Source: Frateuria_A sp051900415
GTDB lineage: Bacteria > Pseudomonadota > Gammaproteobacteria > Xanthomonadales > Rhodanobacteraceae
NCBI RefSeq assembly: GCF_051900415.1
Contig: NZ_JBHZGL010000010.1
Span: 1-64,000, forward strand
Reading direction: 5' to 3'
DNA length: 64,000 nucleotides
Part shown: one piece after another, positions 27,221 to 36,265 of the stretch
Numbering within the stretch: the stretch's first letter is position 1
Layout: every line of letters begins with the position of its first letter
Translations under genes and position numbers: made by a program
Notes under the pieces: model-generated
What the model saw: the letters and a program-made list of their open reading frames with translations, nothing else
What the model was told of the DNA's origin: nothing
Databases searched by the model: none

Positions 27221-27260
27221 CGCGGTCCCTCGTGGCCGCTACAACCGGACCTGCGGTTCC

Positions 27261-27292
27261 AAGCCCCCTCCCGTTTCGGGAGGGGGCTTTTT
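27261..27292 (+). terminator. Intrinsic terminator after cysNC
   Basis: AAGCCCCCTCCCG / CGGGAGGGGGCTT forms a long stem with a small loop, followed by TTTTT. Confidence 0.93.
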
Positions 27293-27334
27293 CGTGGGCA
27301 TGCAGGCTGGGCGAACTCGCCTGGTGCTCTTTAA

Positions 27335-27890
27335 CCCTTTCCCTCCGGGGAGAGGGAGCCGGCTGGTCGCGTTGTCCGAGCTGCGCGTACTTGCTCTTGA
27401 ACCCTCTCCCCTTCGGGGAGAGGGCAGGGTGAGGGGCCGGGGCTCGCGGGGGAGGGTGTCGGACGAGAGTTCTTCAGAGCTTCTGCGACGAGCAGGCCCC
27501 GAGGCTAGTGCGCCCCCTCACCCCAACCCTCTCCCCGGAGGGGAGAGGGAGCCGGTTGCTCGCGTTGCCCGAGCCGTGCGTACTTTGCTCTTGAACCCTC
27601 TCCCCTCCGGGGAGAGGGAGCCGGCTGCTCGCGTTGTCCGAGCTGCGCGTACTGGCTCTTGAACCCTCTCCCCTCCGGGGAGAGGGCAGGGTGAGGGGCC
27701 GGGGCTCGCGAGGAAGGGTGTCGGGCGGGGAGTTCTTCAGAGCTTCTGCGACGAGCAGGCCCCGAGGCTAGTGCGCCCCCTCACCCCAACCCTCTCACCG
27801 GAGGGGAGAGGGAGCTGGCTGCTCGCGTTGTCCGAGCCGTGCGTAATTGCGCTTGAACCCTCTTCCCCCTCGGGGAAGGGGGAGCCAGTC
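27335..27890. repeat. Array of CCCTCTCC-family repeats with a 263-bp tandem duplication
   Basis: About seven copies of the palindrome CCCTCTCC...GGAGAGGG occur in alternating orientation, some with the AGGGTGAGGGGCCGGGGCTC tail. A block carrying AGTTCTTCAGAGCTTCTGCG recurs at 27468 and 27731, exactly 263 bases apart, with flanking repeats also duplicated. The block from about 27400 to 27661 and the next about 240 bases are diverged tandem copies. No gene is supported in 27293-27900. Confidence 0.85.
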
Positions 27891-27900
27891 GCTCGTGGCC

Positions 27901-28863
27901 TCAATCGAGGGTGCTGGCGACATGCGTCGCCGGCGCCGTGGCGTTCCTGCCGTTCGGCGGAACGTCTTCTCCGTAGGGCCCGGGTTCGGGCCAGCCGAAC
28001 TTCGCGCCCAGCGCCTCGTCCCACGCCTTCGGCTCGAACACGTACCGTCCGGCACCGGGCGTGAGCGTGAGTTCGCCGACGTAGATGCGGCCCTGGTGCA
28101 GATAGAGGTCCACGCGCATGTAGCCCAGCGGCTCGGCCAGCTTGCGCGCGACATGCAGCATCTCGTCGAGCTTTTCGGGGCGGGGGGCGACGCAGCCGCT
28201 GGTCTTCTGGTGCAGCAGCTGGAAGGGCGCCGGACGCCAGTCCTCAAGGTAGAGATCCTGGGTCAGGTGCTCGAAACGCCCCTGCATGTGCTGGATGAAG
28301 ACGTACGGCTTCTGTCCCGGGCCGGGGTTGAACACGTTGAACTTGAAGTCGGCCGGCGGCCGGCCATCGGTCAGCAGGGCGTGTTCGAAGATGATGCGCG
28401 GGCGGATATAGCGGTAATGCTTCTCGCGCATGCGCATCGGGAATTCCGACGCCATCCACTGGTTGGCCAGACGCGCCAGCACCACCGGGTCCTCGTCGCG
28501 CTTGTCCAGCACAATACGAAGCTGACCGAAGCTGTGGTTGGCCTTCATCACGAAGCAGCCGGGCAGGGCGTCGAAGGTTTCCGGGCCGACTTTCTCGGCG
28601 ATCAGGTAAGCCGGCACCAGATACTGCGAGCCCACCGCGTTGGCCACGTAGCCGCGCACCTCGACCTTGTCCGCCAGCCGGGAGAACAGCGGCGAGGGGT
28701 AGCGCATGCGGTGGAAGATTTTTTCCGAGAAACGGCGTGGTTGCTCGAAGCGGCAGGGCCGGCCGTGCGTCATCAGGTATTTGTATTGGTAGAAGGCGCA
28801 ATCGGGCAACGCCATCACCAGCGGCGACACCTGTTCCCTGAAAGCTTTGAGCTTGCGCGTCAT
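27901..28863 (-). CDS. TupA-like ATP-grasp ligase, paralog
   Basis: A 320-residue paralog of the 20790 gene. It shares FYQYKYLMTHGRPCRF, RRFSEKIFHRMRYPSPLFSRLADKV, FVMKANHSFGQLRIV, KFNVFNPG, YVFIQHMQGRF, YLEDWRPAPFQ and VGELTLTPGAGRYVFEPKAWD. The predicted activity is ATP-dependent ligation of an amine or amino acid to a carboxylate, by analogy with TupA. The C-terminus is about 20 residues longer. Start 28863 fits the paralog's start; in-frame extension to 29046 has no similarity. The two ligases bracket the sulfotransferase pair and cysDNC, suggesting that these modifications act on one polymer. Confidence 0.84.
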   Translation of the reverse strand: MTRKLKAFREQVSPLVMALPDCAFYQYKYLMTHGRPCRFEQPRRFSEKIFHRMRYPSPLFSRLADKVEVRGYVANAVGSQYLVPAYLIAEKVGPETFDALPGCFVMKANHSFGQLRIVLDKRDEDPVVLARLANQWMASEFPMRMREKHYRYIRPRIIFEHALLTDGRPPADFKFNVFNPGPGQKPYVFIQHMQGRFEHLTQDLYLEDWRPAPFQLLHQKTSGCVAPRPEKLDEMLHVARKLAEPLGYMRVDLYLHQGRIYVGELTLTPGAGRYVFEPKAWDEALGAKFGWPEPGPYGEDVPPNGRNATAPATHVASTLD

Positions 28864-29230
28864 CGTGCTGCCTGCTGCGGGGCGGAGTGTCCGCGACCGC
28901 TCCCCGCTCCGGGTCGTCCGCCGTCGCGGTGCTGAGCCCGGGGCGGCAAGCGGTCTTGCGATGTCGGGTGAACGGTCAAACTCACGCTCTGGCGATTTCC
29001 ATGGATAAGGGATGACGTGATTGTTGGGCGTGCGTAGTCGATGCAACGTGCAATGTCATGGAAGGGCAGGTGTATGCGTGCGCAGGCGGATCGGCCGGTC
29101 GCATGGCGGCGGGGGCGGGACTGTGGGCTTGCCTGTGGCGTGGGTCGGCCCGCATGCGTTTCTCGATGCGGGCCGGCCGGGGAGCCGGAGGGGCGAGTCG
29201 GGCGTGCCGCAAGCGCCTGGCGGAAAGGTC
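28864..29230. other. Intergenic region between ATP-grasp and WecA-like genes
   Basis: Both neighbours read on the minus strand. I see no supported gene, repeat copy or clear terminator here; it should hold the ATP-grasp promoter. Confidence 0.5.
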
Positions 29231-30397
29231 CTATTTGGCGGCCGAACCGCGCTTGGGGCCCTGGCTGTTCTTGCTGTAGGAGGACAGCAGGGTGACCGAC
29301 GAGCGCAGGCGCACGACGTTGCTCGGCAGCTCCGCTGGCTCCAGCGCGGGCCGCGGCCGCGGCACGGAAGGTGCCGACTGCTGCTTCTGCCACAGGCGGG
29401 CCATTGCCGTCACGTAGATCGTCGTCAATGCGCCGAAGGCGATCAGATTGCTGCCGGGCGCGAGCGAGTGGGTCAGCATGCCGGTCAGCGCAAACAGGAT
29501 GGCGAGCATCACCAGCGCCACCAGCGTGGTGCGCGGGCCCAGGCCGGCGCGCAACATCATGTGGTGAATGTGGCCGCGGTCCGGCTTGAACGGGCTCTTG
29601 CCCTCGCGGATACGGCGCACCACCACCTGCAGCGTGTCGAGCACCGGCAGCGCGACGCACCAGAGTACGTCGATGGTGGAAAGCTCGTTGTCAGGCACGC
29701 TCTGACTCAGGTGGATCAGAGTCCAGGCCAGGATGTAGCCCACTACCATGCTGCCGGCGTCGCCGAGGAAGATCTTCTTGCCGACCAGGCCCAGGTTCGC
29801 GGCCAGGTAGGGCACCAGCGCGCCGGCCAGCAGCACCAGCACGATGACGCCGGGCCACTGCGGCTGGCCCTGGTACAGGATGATCGCGGCGATGCTGACC
29901 AGGGCGAGCATGCCGGCCAGGCCGTCGATGCCGTCCATCATGTTGAAGGCGTTGAGCAGGCCGATCACCGCGACCACCGTCAGCGGGATGCCGAACAAGC
30001 CCAGCTCGAACTCGTGTCCGAACAGGTGACCCAGCGTATGGATATGCACGCCGGTGAACGCGACCATGGCCAGCACGGCGGCGGTCTGCACCAGCAGCCT
30101 CGCACGCACGCTCAGGTCGAAGCGGTCGTCCAGCGCGCCGACCAACGCCAGCACGGCCGCGGTGGCGAGTAGTACGTTGGTGAAAAGGTGGGTCTGTCCA
30201 TCGACGACGGCACCGGCAAGCACGCCGAGGAAGGCCGCCAGCCCACCGATCAAGGGGATGTGGCCTACGTGATGCTTGCGTTCATCCGGGCGGTCCACCA
30301 GGCCCCAGGCCCCGGCCAACCGATACAGGATGGCGATCGCCAACGCAGACACGCAGGCAGCCGTCAGACAAGCGATAAGTATCCGGGAGTACTGCAT
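29231..30397 (-). CDS. WecA-like undecaprenyl-phosphate GlcNAc-1-phosphate transferase
   Basis: The 388-residue polytopic membrane enzyme has all family signatures: GALDDRFDL (metal-binding DDxxD), LLNAFNMMDGIDGLAG, KIFLGDAGSMVVGY and the cytoplasmic RGHIHHMML histidine motif. It moves a sugar-1-phosphate from UDP-sugar to undecaprenyl phosphate, starting assembly of O-antigen, enterobacterial-common-antigen-like or exopolysaccharide units. The C-terminal 60 residues are polar and extended. Start 30397 gives a standard N-terminal membrane segment. As the only initiating enzyme in the window it may prime the polymer of this locus, though MraY-superfamily specificity (GlcNAc versus other) is not certain. 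Confidence 0.88.
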   Translation of the reverse strand: MQYSRILIACLTAACVSALAIAILYRLAGAWGLVDRPDERKHHVGHIPLIGGLAAFLGVLAGAVVDGQTHLFTNVLLATAAVLALVGALDDRFDLSVRARLLVQTAAVLAMVAFTGVHIHTLGHLFGHEFELGLFGIPLTVVAVIGLLNAFNMMDGIDGLAGMLALVSIAAIILYQGQPQWPGVIVLVLLAGALVPYLAANLGLVGKKIFLGDAGSMVVGYILAWTLIHLSQSVPDNELSTIDVLWCVALPVLDTLQVVVRRIREGKSPFKPDRGHIHHMMLRAGLGPRTTLVALVMLAILFALTGMLTHSLAPGSNLIAFGALTTIYVTAMARLWQKQQSAPSVPRPRPALEPAELPSNVVRLRSSVTLLSSYSKNSQGPKRGSAAK

Positions 30398-30640
30398 AGT
30401 GGCTAGTCCCATCGTCCTGATCGGGCCATGCCGGCAGACGTAACTATCCCGTCGCTGACACGGCACCACCTGCATGCGCAGGCAAAACCGGATATCCCCG
30501 TTCCCTGGCCCTCGCGAAAGGGCTTCCGAACAGAGTAGGCAGGCACCAGTGCAATTCTCGTCAACAGGAAACAGGCGCGACTTGCCTGCAAGGGAGGGGC
30601 CCAGGGGCCTGTCGCGACCGCTTCGCGATTCAGTGAAGAA

Positions 30641-32482
30641 TCAGTCGAAAAGCAGGTTGATGACCACCAGCGTGGCCACCAGCATCGCTAGCGTCAGCGG
30701 TATGCCCACGCGCAGGAAATCCTTGCCGCGGTAGCCGCCGGGGCCGGCCACCATCATCAGCGCCGGATGGCCGGAGCTCAGCAGGAACGTGTTGGACGAG
30801 GATACCGCCACGATCAGTGCGTAGGCTGAAGGATTGCCGCCGGTGGCGACCGCCACGCTGATGGCGATCGGCACCATCATCACCGTCGCGCCCACGTTGG
30901 ACATCACCTGCGAGAACAGCAGGGTGAGCACCGCCAGGCATGTCTGCAGCACCCACGGCGAGGCGCCGCCCAGCTTGTCCAGCACCTCCTGGGCCAGCCA
31001 GGCGGCCGTGCCGGTGGCATCCATGGACCAACCCAGCGGAATCAGGCACGCGGTCACGAAGATCGTCTTCCAGTTGACCGCCTTGTAGGCCTCGTCCATG
31101 TTCAGCACGCCGGTCAGCAGCATGCCGATCGCGCCGGTCATCATCGCCACGGACAGGTCCAGGTGGGTAAACAGCGCCAGGCACTTGGCCAGCAGGAAGA
31201 AGCCCACTGCCTGCCAGATCTTGCCCGGGCGCTGCTCTTCCTTGGGAATGTCGGTGACGACGACCAGGTCCTTGTCCTCGGCCGCCAGCGCCAAGTCGCG
31301 CCAGCTCGAGTGCAGCACCAGCGTGTCGCCGGCGCGCAGGTTCACGCCGCGCACGTCGTCGCGGAACACCTGGTCGCCACGGTTGATCGCCAGCACCGAA
31401 ATGCCATAGCGCTTGCGCAGCCGAAGGTCGCCCACGTTCTGCTTGAGGAAGCGCGAGGACGGCGGCAGCACCGCCTCGGAGATGCCCGCGCGGGTCGGGT
31501 TGAACAGCTCACCCAGCTGGCGCATGCGCGGGGAGACCTTGCACAGCTGGTTGTTGGCGAAGTGGCTGATCTCCTCGCGCGGCGCGAGCACGCCGAGCAC
31601 CGAGCCGACCCAGATCACGTAGTCCACCGGCGGCGCCATGCGCGCGTCGTTGCCGCTCTTGATCGCCAGGATCAGCGGCGCGCCGTGCAGTTGTTCCACC
31701 TCGCCGATGCTCATGCCGACCAGTGGGCTTTCGGCGGTGACGGTCAGCTCCGCGGTCTCGCCGCCGATGCCGTAGGTTTCGGCGAAGTAGCTTTCGGTGC
31801 GGCCCGGGGTGACCTTGAGACGCTCGTCCTCGCGCTCGGGCAACAGCTTGCGGGTGAAGAGCCAGAAATAGGTGATGCCCAGCAGCGCCAGCACCAGGCC
31901 GACCGGGGTCACGCTGAACAGGCCGAATTTGGGGATCGTGTGCGCGCCCGGCGGCAGGTTGGCATTCGCGCTGGCGATCAGGTCGTTGAGCACGATCAGC
32001 GGCGAGTTGGCGATCAGCGTGGTGTTGGTCGCGGTCAGGATGCAGAAGCCCATCGGCAACAGCAGCCGCGAGATCGGCACGCCGGTACGCGCGGACAGGC
32101 GGCTGGTTACCGGGATCATCAGCGCGGCCAGTGCCTGGCTCGGGATCACCGCGCTGAACAGGCTGGTGACCGAGTTGATCACCACGCCCAGACGCGATTC
32201 CTTGCCTCGCGCCATGCGCATCACGAAGTTGGCGGTCAGCGAGAGCACGCCGGCACGGTCCAGTCCCGCGCCCATGATCATGATCGCGATGATCGCGATC
32301 ACCGCATTGCCGGCGAAGCCGTTGAACACGCGGTCGGAGGGGATCAGCCCGGTCAGGCCGATCACCACCACCACCAGCAGCGCCACCATGTCGGCGCGGA
32401 TCCACTCCAGCACCAGCATCAGCATGGTGAAGCCCACCAGCCCGAGCACCAGGATCATTTCGGGGGTGAGCGCGAGGGCCAC
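30641..32482 (-). CDS. SLC13/DASS-family permease with two TrkA-C (RCK) domains
   Basis: A 613-residue transporter with membrane segments in the first and last thirds and two soluble TrkA-C-like domains between (around TVTAESPLVGMSIGEVEQLHG and FLKQNVGDLRLRKRYGISV). ILTATNTTLIANSPLIVLND and QVMSNVGATVMM are the paired SNT-type substrate motifs of the divalent-anion:Na symporter family, which includes sulfate and dicarboxylate carriers. The start is read as GTG at 32482, giving MALALTPEMILVLGLVGF; ATG at 32458 is the alternative. Its place near cysDNC makes sulfate a reasonable substrate, but this is inference. Confidence 0.82.
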   Translation of the reverse strand: MALALTPEMILVLGLVGFTMLMLVLEWIRADMVALLVVVVIGLTGLIPSDRVFNGFAGNAVIAIIAIMIMGAGLDRAGVLSLTANFVMRMARGKESRLGVVINSVTSLFSAVIPSQALAALMIPVTSRLSARTGVPISRLLLPMGFCILTATNTTLIANSPLIVLNDLIASANANLPPGAHTIPKFGLFSVTPVGLVLALLGITYFWLFTRKLLPEREDERLKVTPGRTESYFAETYGIGGETAELTVTAESPLVGMSIGEVEQLHGAPLILAIKSGNDARMAPPVDYVIWVGSVLGVLAPREEISHFANNQLCKVSPRMRQLGELFNPTRAGISEAVLPPSSRFLKQNVGDLRLRKRYGISVLAINRGDQVFRDDVRGVNLRAGDTLVLHSSWRDLALAAEDKDLVVVTDIPKEEQRPGKIWQAVGFFLLAKCLALFTHLDLSVAMMTGAIGMLLTGVLNMDEAYKAVNWKTIFVTACLIPLGWSMDATGTAAWLAQEVLDKLGGASPWVLQTCLAVLTLLFSQVMSNVGATVMMVPIAISVAVATGGNPSAYALIVAVSSSNTFLLSSGHPALMMVAGPGGYRGKDFLRVGIPLTLAMLVATLVVINLLFD

Positions 32483-32982
32483 TAGCGAGCGTCCAGGTAA
32501 GGCTGGAGGTCGAAGGCGATGGTGTTTTGCAGTGGATGCCTCACGCGGCGGCGGCCCGTCCCTGTTTGCCCGCCAGTATAAGCGGGGCGTTGCTGCGGCT
32601 GGTGAACCTGGAGGCTGCGCATCGCCACGCCGGTGAACCCTCTCCTCTTCGGGAGAGGGCAGGGTGAGGGCCGGGGCTCGTGGGAAGCCGCCGATGCGCA
32701 AAGCCTCAACCCATGGCCCCGTGAGCAGGGCTGGGGCCAGTGCGGCCCCTCACCCCACCCCTCTCCCCGGAGGGGAGAGGGAGCTGTTCACTCGCAATGG
32801 GGCCAATACACGCGGCCTTGCTTTTTGAACCCTCTCCCCTCCGGGGAGAGGGCAGGGTGAGGGGTCGGGGCTCGCAGGGAAGCCGACCCATGCGCGAAGC
32901 TCTCAACCCATGGCCCGGTGAGCGGGGCCGAGACCAGTGCGGCCCCTCACCCCGACTCTTCCGGGAGAGGAGGCGCCGAGCA
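32483..32982. repeat. Gene-free stretch with four CCCTCTCC-family repeats
   Basis: Copies lie at about 32635-32683, 32745-32790, 32827-32880 and 32943-32970, in alternating orientation, two with the GGGTGAGGGGYCGGGGCTCG tail. No gene is supported; open frames here follow the repeats. Confidence 0.8.
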
Positions 32983-33690
32983 TCACGCCCTGCGGTAGAG
33001 CAGATCCCATACCCCGTGCCCGAGCTTCAGCCCGCGCCGCTCGAAATGCGTCTCGATGCGCCAGGCCGGCTTCTCGGCGTACTGCCCGGGCGCGATGGCA
33101 TTGCGCCAGGCCGGAGCGGCTTCCATCACTTCCAGCATGTGCTCGGCGTAGGGCTCCCAGTCGGTGGCCAGGTGCAGCAGGCCGCCGGGCGCCATGCGCG
33201 TGGCGAGCAGTGCGACGAATTCCGGCTGCACGATGCGCCGCTTGTTGTGGCGCTTCTTGTGCCAGGGGTCGGGGAACCAGATGCGCGCTTCGGCCAGCGA
33301 GTCCGGTGCGATCTCGTGCTCGAGCACTTCCACCGCGTCGTGCTTGTAGAGGTGCACGTTGCCGGCCTCGCGTGCGGCCAGCGCATTCATCAGGCGGCCG
33401 ACGCCGGGGCCGTGCACTTCCACGCCGATGTAATCGCGCACCGGATCGTGCTCGCTCGCCCAGGCCAGCGCCTCGCCGTTGCCGAAGCCGATCTCCAGCA
33501 CGCGCGGGGCGGCGCGCCCGAAGCGCGCATCGAAGTCCTGCAGCGCGCCGGTGTAGTCGATGCCGAAGCGCGACCAGTGGGCGTCGAAGGCGCGCTGCTG
33601 CGCGGGCGTCATGCGGCCCTCGCGCAACACGAAGCTGCGGATGCGGCGCAGGTAGGGGGAGCTCTGGGGATGTTCGGGCTGGTCGTTCAC
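32983..33690 (-). CDS. trmB: tRNA (guanine-N7)-methyltransferase
   Basis: The 235-residue SAM-dependent enzyme modifies G46 in the tRNA variable loop. Family signatures are RIRSFVLREGR at the N-terminus, VLEIGFGNGE (SAM-binding motif I), IGVEVHGPGVGRLM, and ARIWFPDPWHKKRHNKRR, the TrmB PDPW-KKRHxKRR motif. The GTG at 33690 gives the usual N-terminus; an in-frame ATG at 33780 would add 30 basic residues without similarity. The next gene upstream ends 93 bases before this start. Confidence 0.93.
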   Translation of the reverse strand: MNDQPEHPQSSPYLRRIRSFVLREGRMTPAQQRAFDAHWSRFGIDYTGALQDFDARFGRAAPRVLEIGFGNGEALAWASEHDPVRDYIGVEVHGPGVGRLMNALAAREAGNVHLYKHDAVEVLEHEIAPDSLAEARIWFPDPWHKKRHNKRRIVQPEFVALLATRMAPGGLLHLATDWEPYAEHMLEVMEAAPAWRNAIAPGQYAEKPAWRIETHFERRGLKLGHGVWDLLYRRA

Positions 33691-33783
33691 GGCATGCGCC
33701 TGGAGTGCGATGGCATGGCGACGGACGCGCCATGCCGCGGGGGGCGCATTGTAGCGGCGGCGCCGCGAGGGCGCCGCCAAGGA

Positions 33784-36045
33784 TCAATGCTCGGGATCGA
33801 ACCGCCGCGCCGAGACGTGGCGTGGATGCGCCGCCGGCGCCTGCGACCGCGGCGCCTGCCGTGGCGTCGGTGCGGATTCGCGTTGCTGCGCGGGGGCCGC
33901 GTGCGGCACGGGCCTCATCTGGCGGAAGTCCGGCGGCCGCTGGAAGCGTTGCGGTTGCGGCGGCGGGGCTGCCCGGTTACGCAGTTCCGCGTCGAAGTCG
34001 GGTCGGCGCATGTTCGACGGCAGGGCTCCACGGTCGTTGCCGCGCAAGTCCGGCGCCCGCTGCATGGTCTGCCGGGGCGCGATCCGCGCGTCGGCGGGCG
34101 CGCGCTGGAGGTGGGGGCCCACGTCGGCGTCGGGCCGATGCGTCGGTGCCCGCGGCGTGCCGTTGCGCTCGATGCGCGGCACCTGCGGCAGCGTCGGTGC
34201 GGTGCGCGCCGCGCGTTCGCGGTCGGCCTCGGCGGTGGCGATGAAGCTCACTCCGGGGCGGGGTTCGGCCGACGGACGCGCCGCATGACTGCGCACGAAG
34301 CGCGCCGAGCGCAGTTCGCCCTGGCGAAGCGGGGCGTCGCGCGGTGTCGCGCGTGCGGAGGGCCCGGTGCCGCGAGCCTCACGCATTCCATTGCGATCCG
34401 CCCGTGCGTCCAAGCGCGGGCCGCGCACATCGGCAGGGGCTGGGGCGCGCCGCACCCCCGGCGAAGCGTCCGCACGCCTGGCCGGAGCGATGTGCGCGAT
34501 CGCCGGCAGCGTGTCGGCATGCGGCCGCAGCACGCGCACGTGGGTGGGCGTGGGCGTGGCGGCGCGCGGCCGGGACGCGTCGATACGCCCGGCCACGCGT
34601 TCCATGCGCGGCGCATGGCGCGCCACGACTTCACGCCGGAAACCCTGCGCCGGCAACGGTCGCGCCTTCGGGCCGCGTGGCGGCGCGAAGCTGTGCGGCG
34701 TGGGTTTCGGCGTGGCGTTGCGGGTCAGCAGGCGAGCGCCGTCGAGCTTGCGAGGGTCGATGTCCAGGCGATGGCGCTGCACGCGGTCGGCGCCGGCGAA
34801 GACACGTCCCGGCACGGCCGTGAAGCCGCGCGGACCGCCGCCATGCAAGGCGCGCACCGGCGGGGCGATGCCGCGGTGCCAGTCGCGGTAGCGGCGGTCG
34901 ACGCGCTTGACGATCACCGTGTTGTGCACGTGGATGTTGGTCACGTTGACCTGGGTGTAGTAACGGCGGCTGCTGCGATACCACGGGTCGTAGACGTCCC
35001 CCGGGCCGAGCGGATACCAGCCGACCGGGGCGCTGCCCACCGAAGCGCGCCAGTGGCTGCCGCCGACGAAGGCGACCAGCGCGGGCGCGTAGACCGGTCG
35101 CCAGCCGATCGGGCCCGGCACCCAGCACCAGCCGCGGCTGCGCCAGGCCCAGCGGCCGTAGTGATAGGGCGCGAAACCCCAGGGCGCGTCGTCCACCCAG
35201 GTCCAGCCCCACGGGCCAACCCAGGCCCAATGGCCGTCGCGGTAGGGCGCCCAGCCGGTATCGACCCGCGCCGGATACCAGACCCGCCCGTACTCGGGAT
35301 CGCTTTGCCATTCGCCGTACTGGTCCAGGTCCTGATAGCCGATCACGTCCTCTGAGACGTAACGGCGCGATTCGGAATCGGCGTAACGGCGGCTGCGCTC
35401 GTCGCACCAAGCATCGAAGTCGTCGCCGCCGGCGATGTCTTCCACGTCCACGCCGGTCAATGCGGAGTCGCCGAAGCGGTAGCTGCGCCCGGCGATCACC
35501 AGCCGTCGCGCGTCGTTCTCGCCGTAGACCGTGGCGCTGCCGTCGAAGGCCGTGACGCGGGTGGACCGGCCGTCACGATCCACGTCCACGCGGTAGCTGC
35601 CCGGGTGGTCGACCACCAGCGCTACGTTGGGCGTGTCGATCTCGTAACTCTGGCCATCGTCGAGCTGGCGGACGGTGAGATTGAGGGTGCCCTGGGTGAG
35701 TTCGAGCTGGGCCAACTGGTCGTCCAGCTGCAGGAAACCCACGTCGGTGCCGCCGTCCAGGCGCACTGCGGCGCCGTCCAGTTCCAGCTCGGCGCGTGCG
35801 CCATCGGTGCTGGACAGCCGGTCGCCCGTGGTCAGCGGCCGGTTGATCCCGGCATCGCCCCAGTCCTGCGCGCCCGAAGGAAGCAGGCCGACGTCGCCTT
35901 CCAGGTAGGAAAGGCGGGCGACCCGGTCGGGCGGATCGCCCGCGGTGTCGTCGGTCGCCTGCGCGTGCAGGGCGCCGGCGCCGCACAGCAGCAGGGTGGC
36001 GGCGCAGGAGCGCCAGAACAGCTGCAGTTTCGAAAGTGCACGCAT
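33784..36045 (-). CDS. FecR-domain / DUF6600-like secreted protein with long Arg-Pro-rich tail
   Basis: The 753-residue protein has a signal peptide (LFWRSCAATLLLCGAGALHA), a FecR-like beta domain (residues about 40-170), and a tryptophan/tyrosine-rich segment (about 245-370) with GYGW-type repeats such as DGHWAWVGPWGWTWVDD and YHYGRWAWRSRGW, as in DUF6600 proteins. The last 350 residues are low-complexity, rich in Arg, Pro, Ala and His. The family is secreted or periplasmic, of unknown function, possibly cell-envelope binding. The start has GGAGGG upstream. The basic tail could bind an acidic polysaccharide, which is speculative. Confidence 0.78.
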   Translation of the reverse strand: MRALSKLQLFWRSCAATLLLCGAGALHAQATDDTAGDPPDRVARLSYLEGDVGLLPSGAQDWGDAGINRPLTTGDRLSSTDGARAELELDGAAVRLDGGTDVGFLQLDDQLAQLELTQGTLNLTVRQLDDGQSYEIDTPNVALVVDHPGSYRVDVDRDGRSTRVTAFDGSATVYGENDARRLVIAGRSYRFGDSALTGVDVEDIAGGDDFDAWCDERSRRYADSESRRYVSEDVIGYQDLDQYGEWQSDPEYGRVWYPARVDTGWAPYRDGHWAWVGPWGWTWVDDAPWGFAPYHYGRWAWRSRGWCWVPGPIGWRPVYAPALVAFVGGSHWRASVGSAPVGWYPLGPGDVYDPWYRSSRRYYTQVNVTNIHVHNTVIVKRVDRRYRDWHRGIAPPVRALHGGGPRGFTAVPGRVFAGADRVQRHRLDIDPRKLDGARLLTRNATPKPTPHSFAPPRGPKARPLPAQGFRREVVARHAPRMERVAGRIDASRPRAATPTPTHVRVLRPHADTLPAIAHIAPARRADASPGVRRAPAPADVRGPRLDARADRNGMREARGTGPSARATPRDAPLRQGELRSARFVRSHAARPSAEPRPGVSFIATAEADRERAARTAPTLPQVPRIERNGTPRAPTHRPDADVGPHLQRAPADARIAPRQTMQRAPDLRGNDRGALPSNMRRPDFDAELRNRAAPPPQPQRFQRPPDFRQMRPVPHAAPAQQRESAPTPRQAPRSQAPAAHPRHVSARRFDPEH

Positions 36046-36265
36046 GGGTCGTCCCTCCGCCGTGTACGCGCCATGGAAACGGCTGACGTCACGAGGCGAT
36101 GACCGATTATGGGCGGACGCGTGATCCTGTAACGCGCCGGGTCGGCAACGGTTCAGCCGGCCGCCATGTGCGGTTCATGCCCCGTGCGGGAAGCGCGCAC
36201 CGGGCGCAGGCGGGCGTGGCCCCGTTCCCCAACTCCCGCCTCCCGGGTTACCATCGGCGGCGAAT

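Noticed and set aside
27293..27900. CRISPR array
   Set aside because: Repeats are palindromic, of alternating orientation and variable spacing, and the spacers are themselves repeated. No cas gene is in the window.
32740..35355. Plus-strand open frame of 871 codons across repeats, trmB and the FecR-like gene
   Set aside because: It begins in repeat DNA and runs antisense to two supported genes; composition matches a GC shadow.
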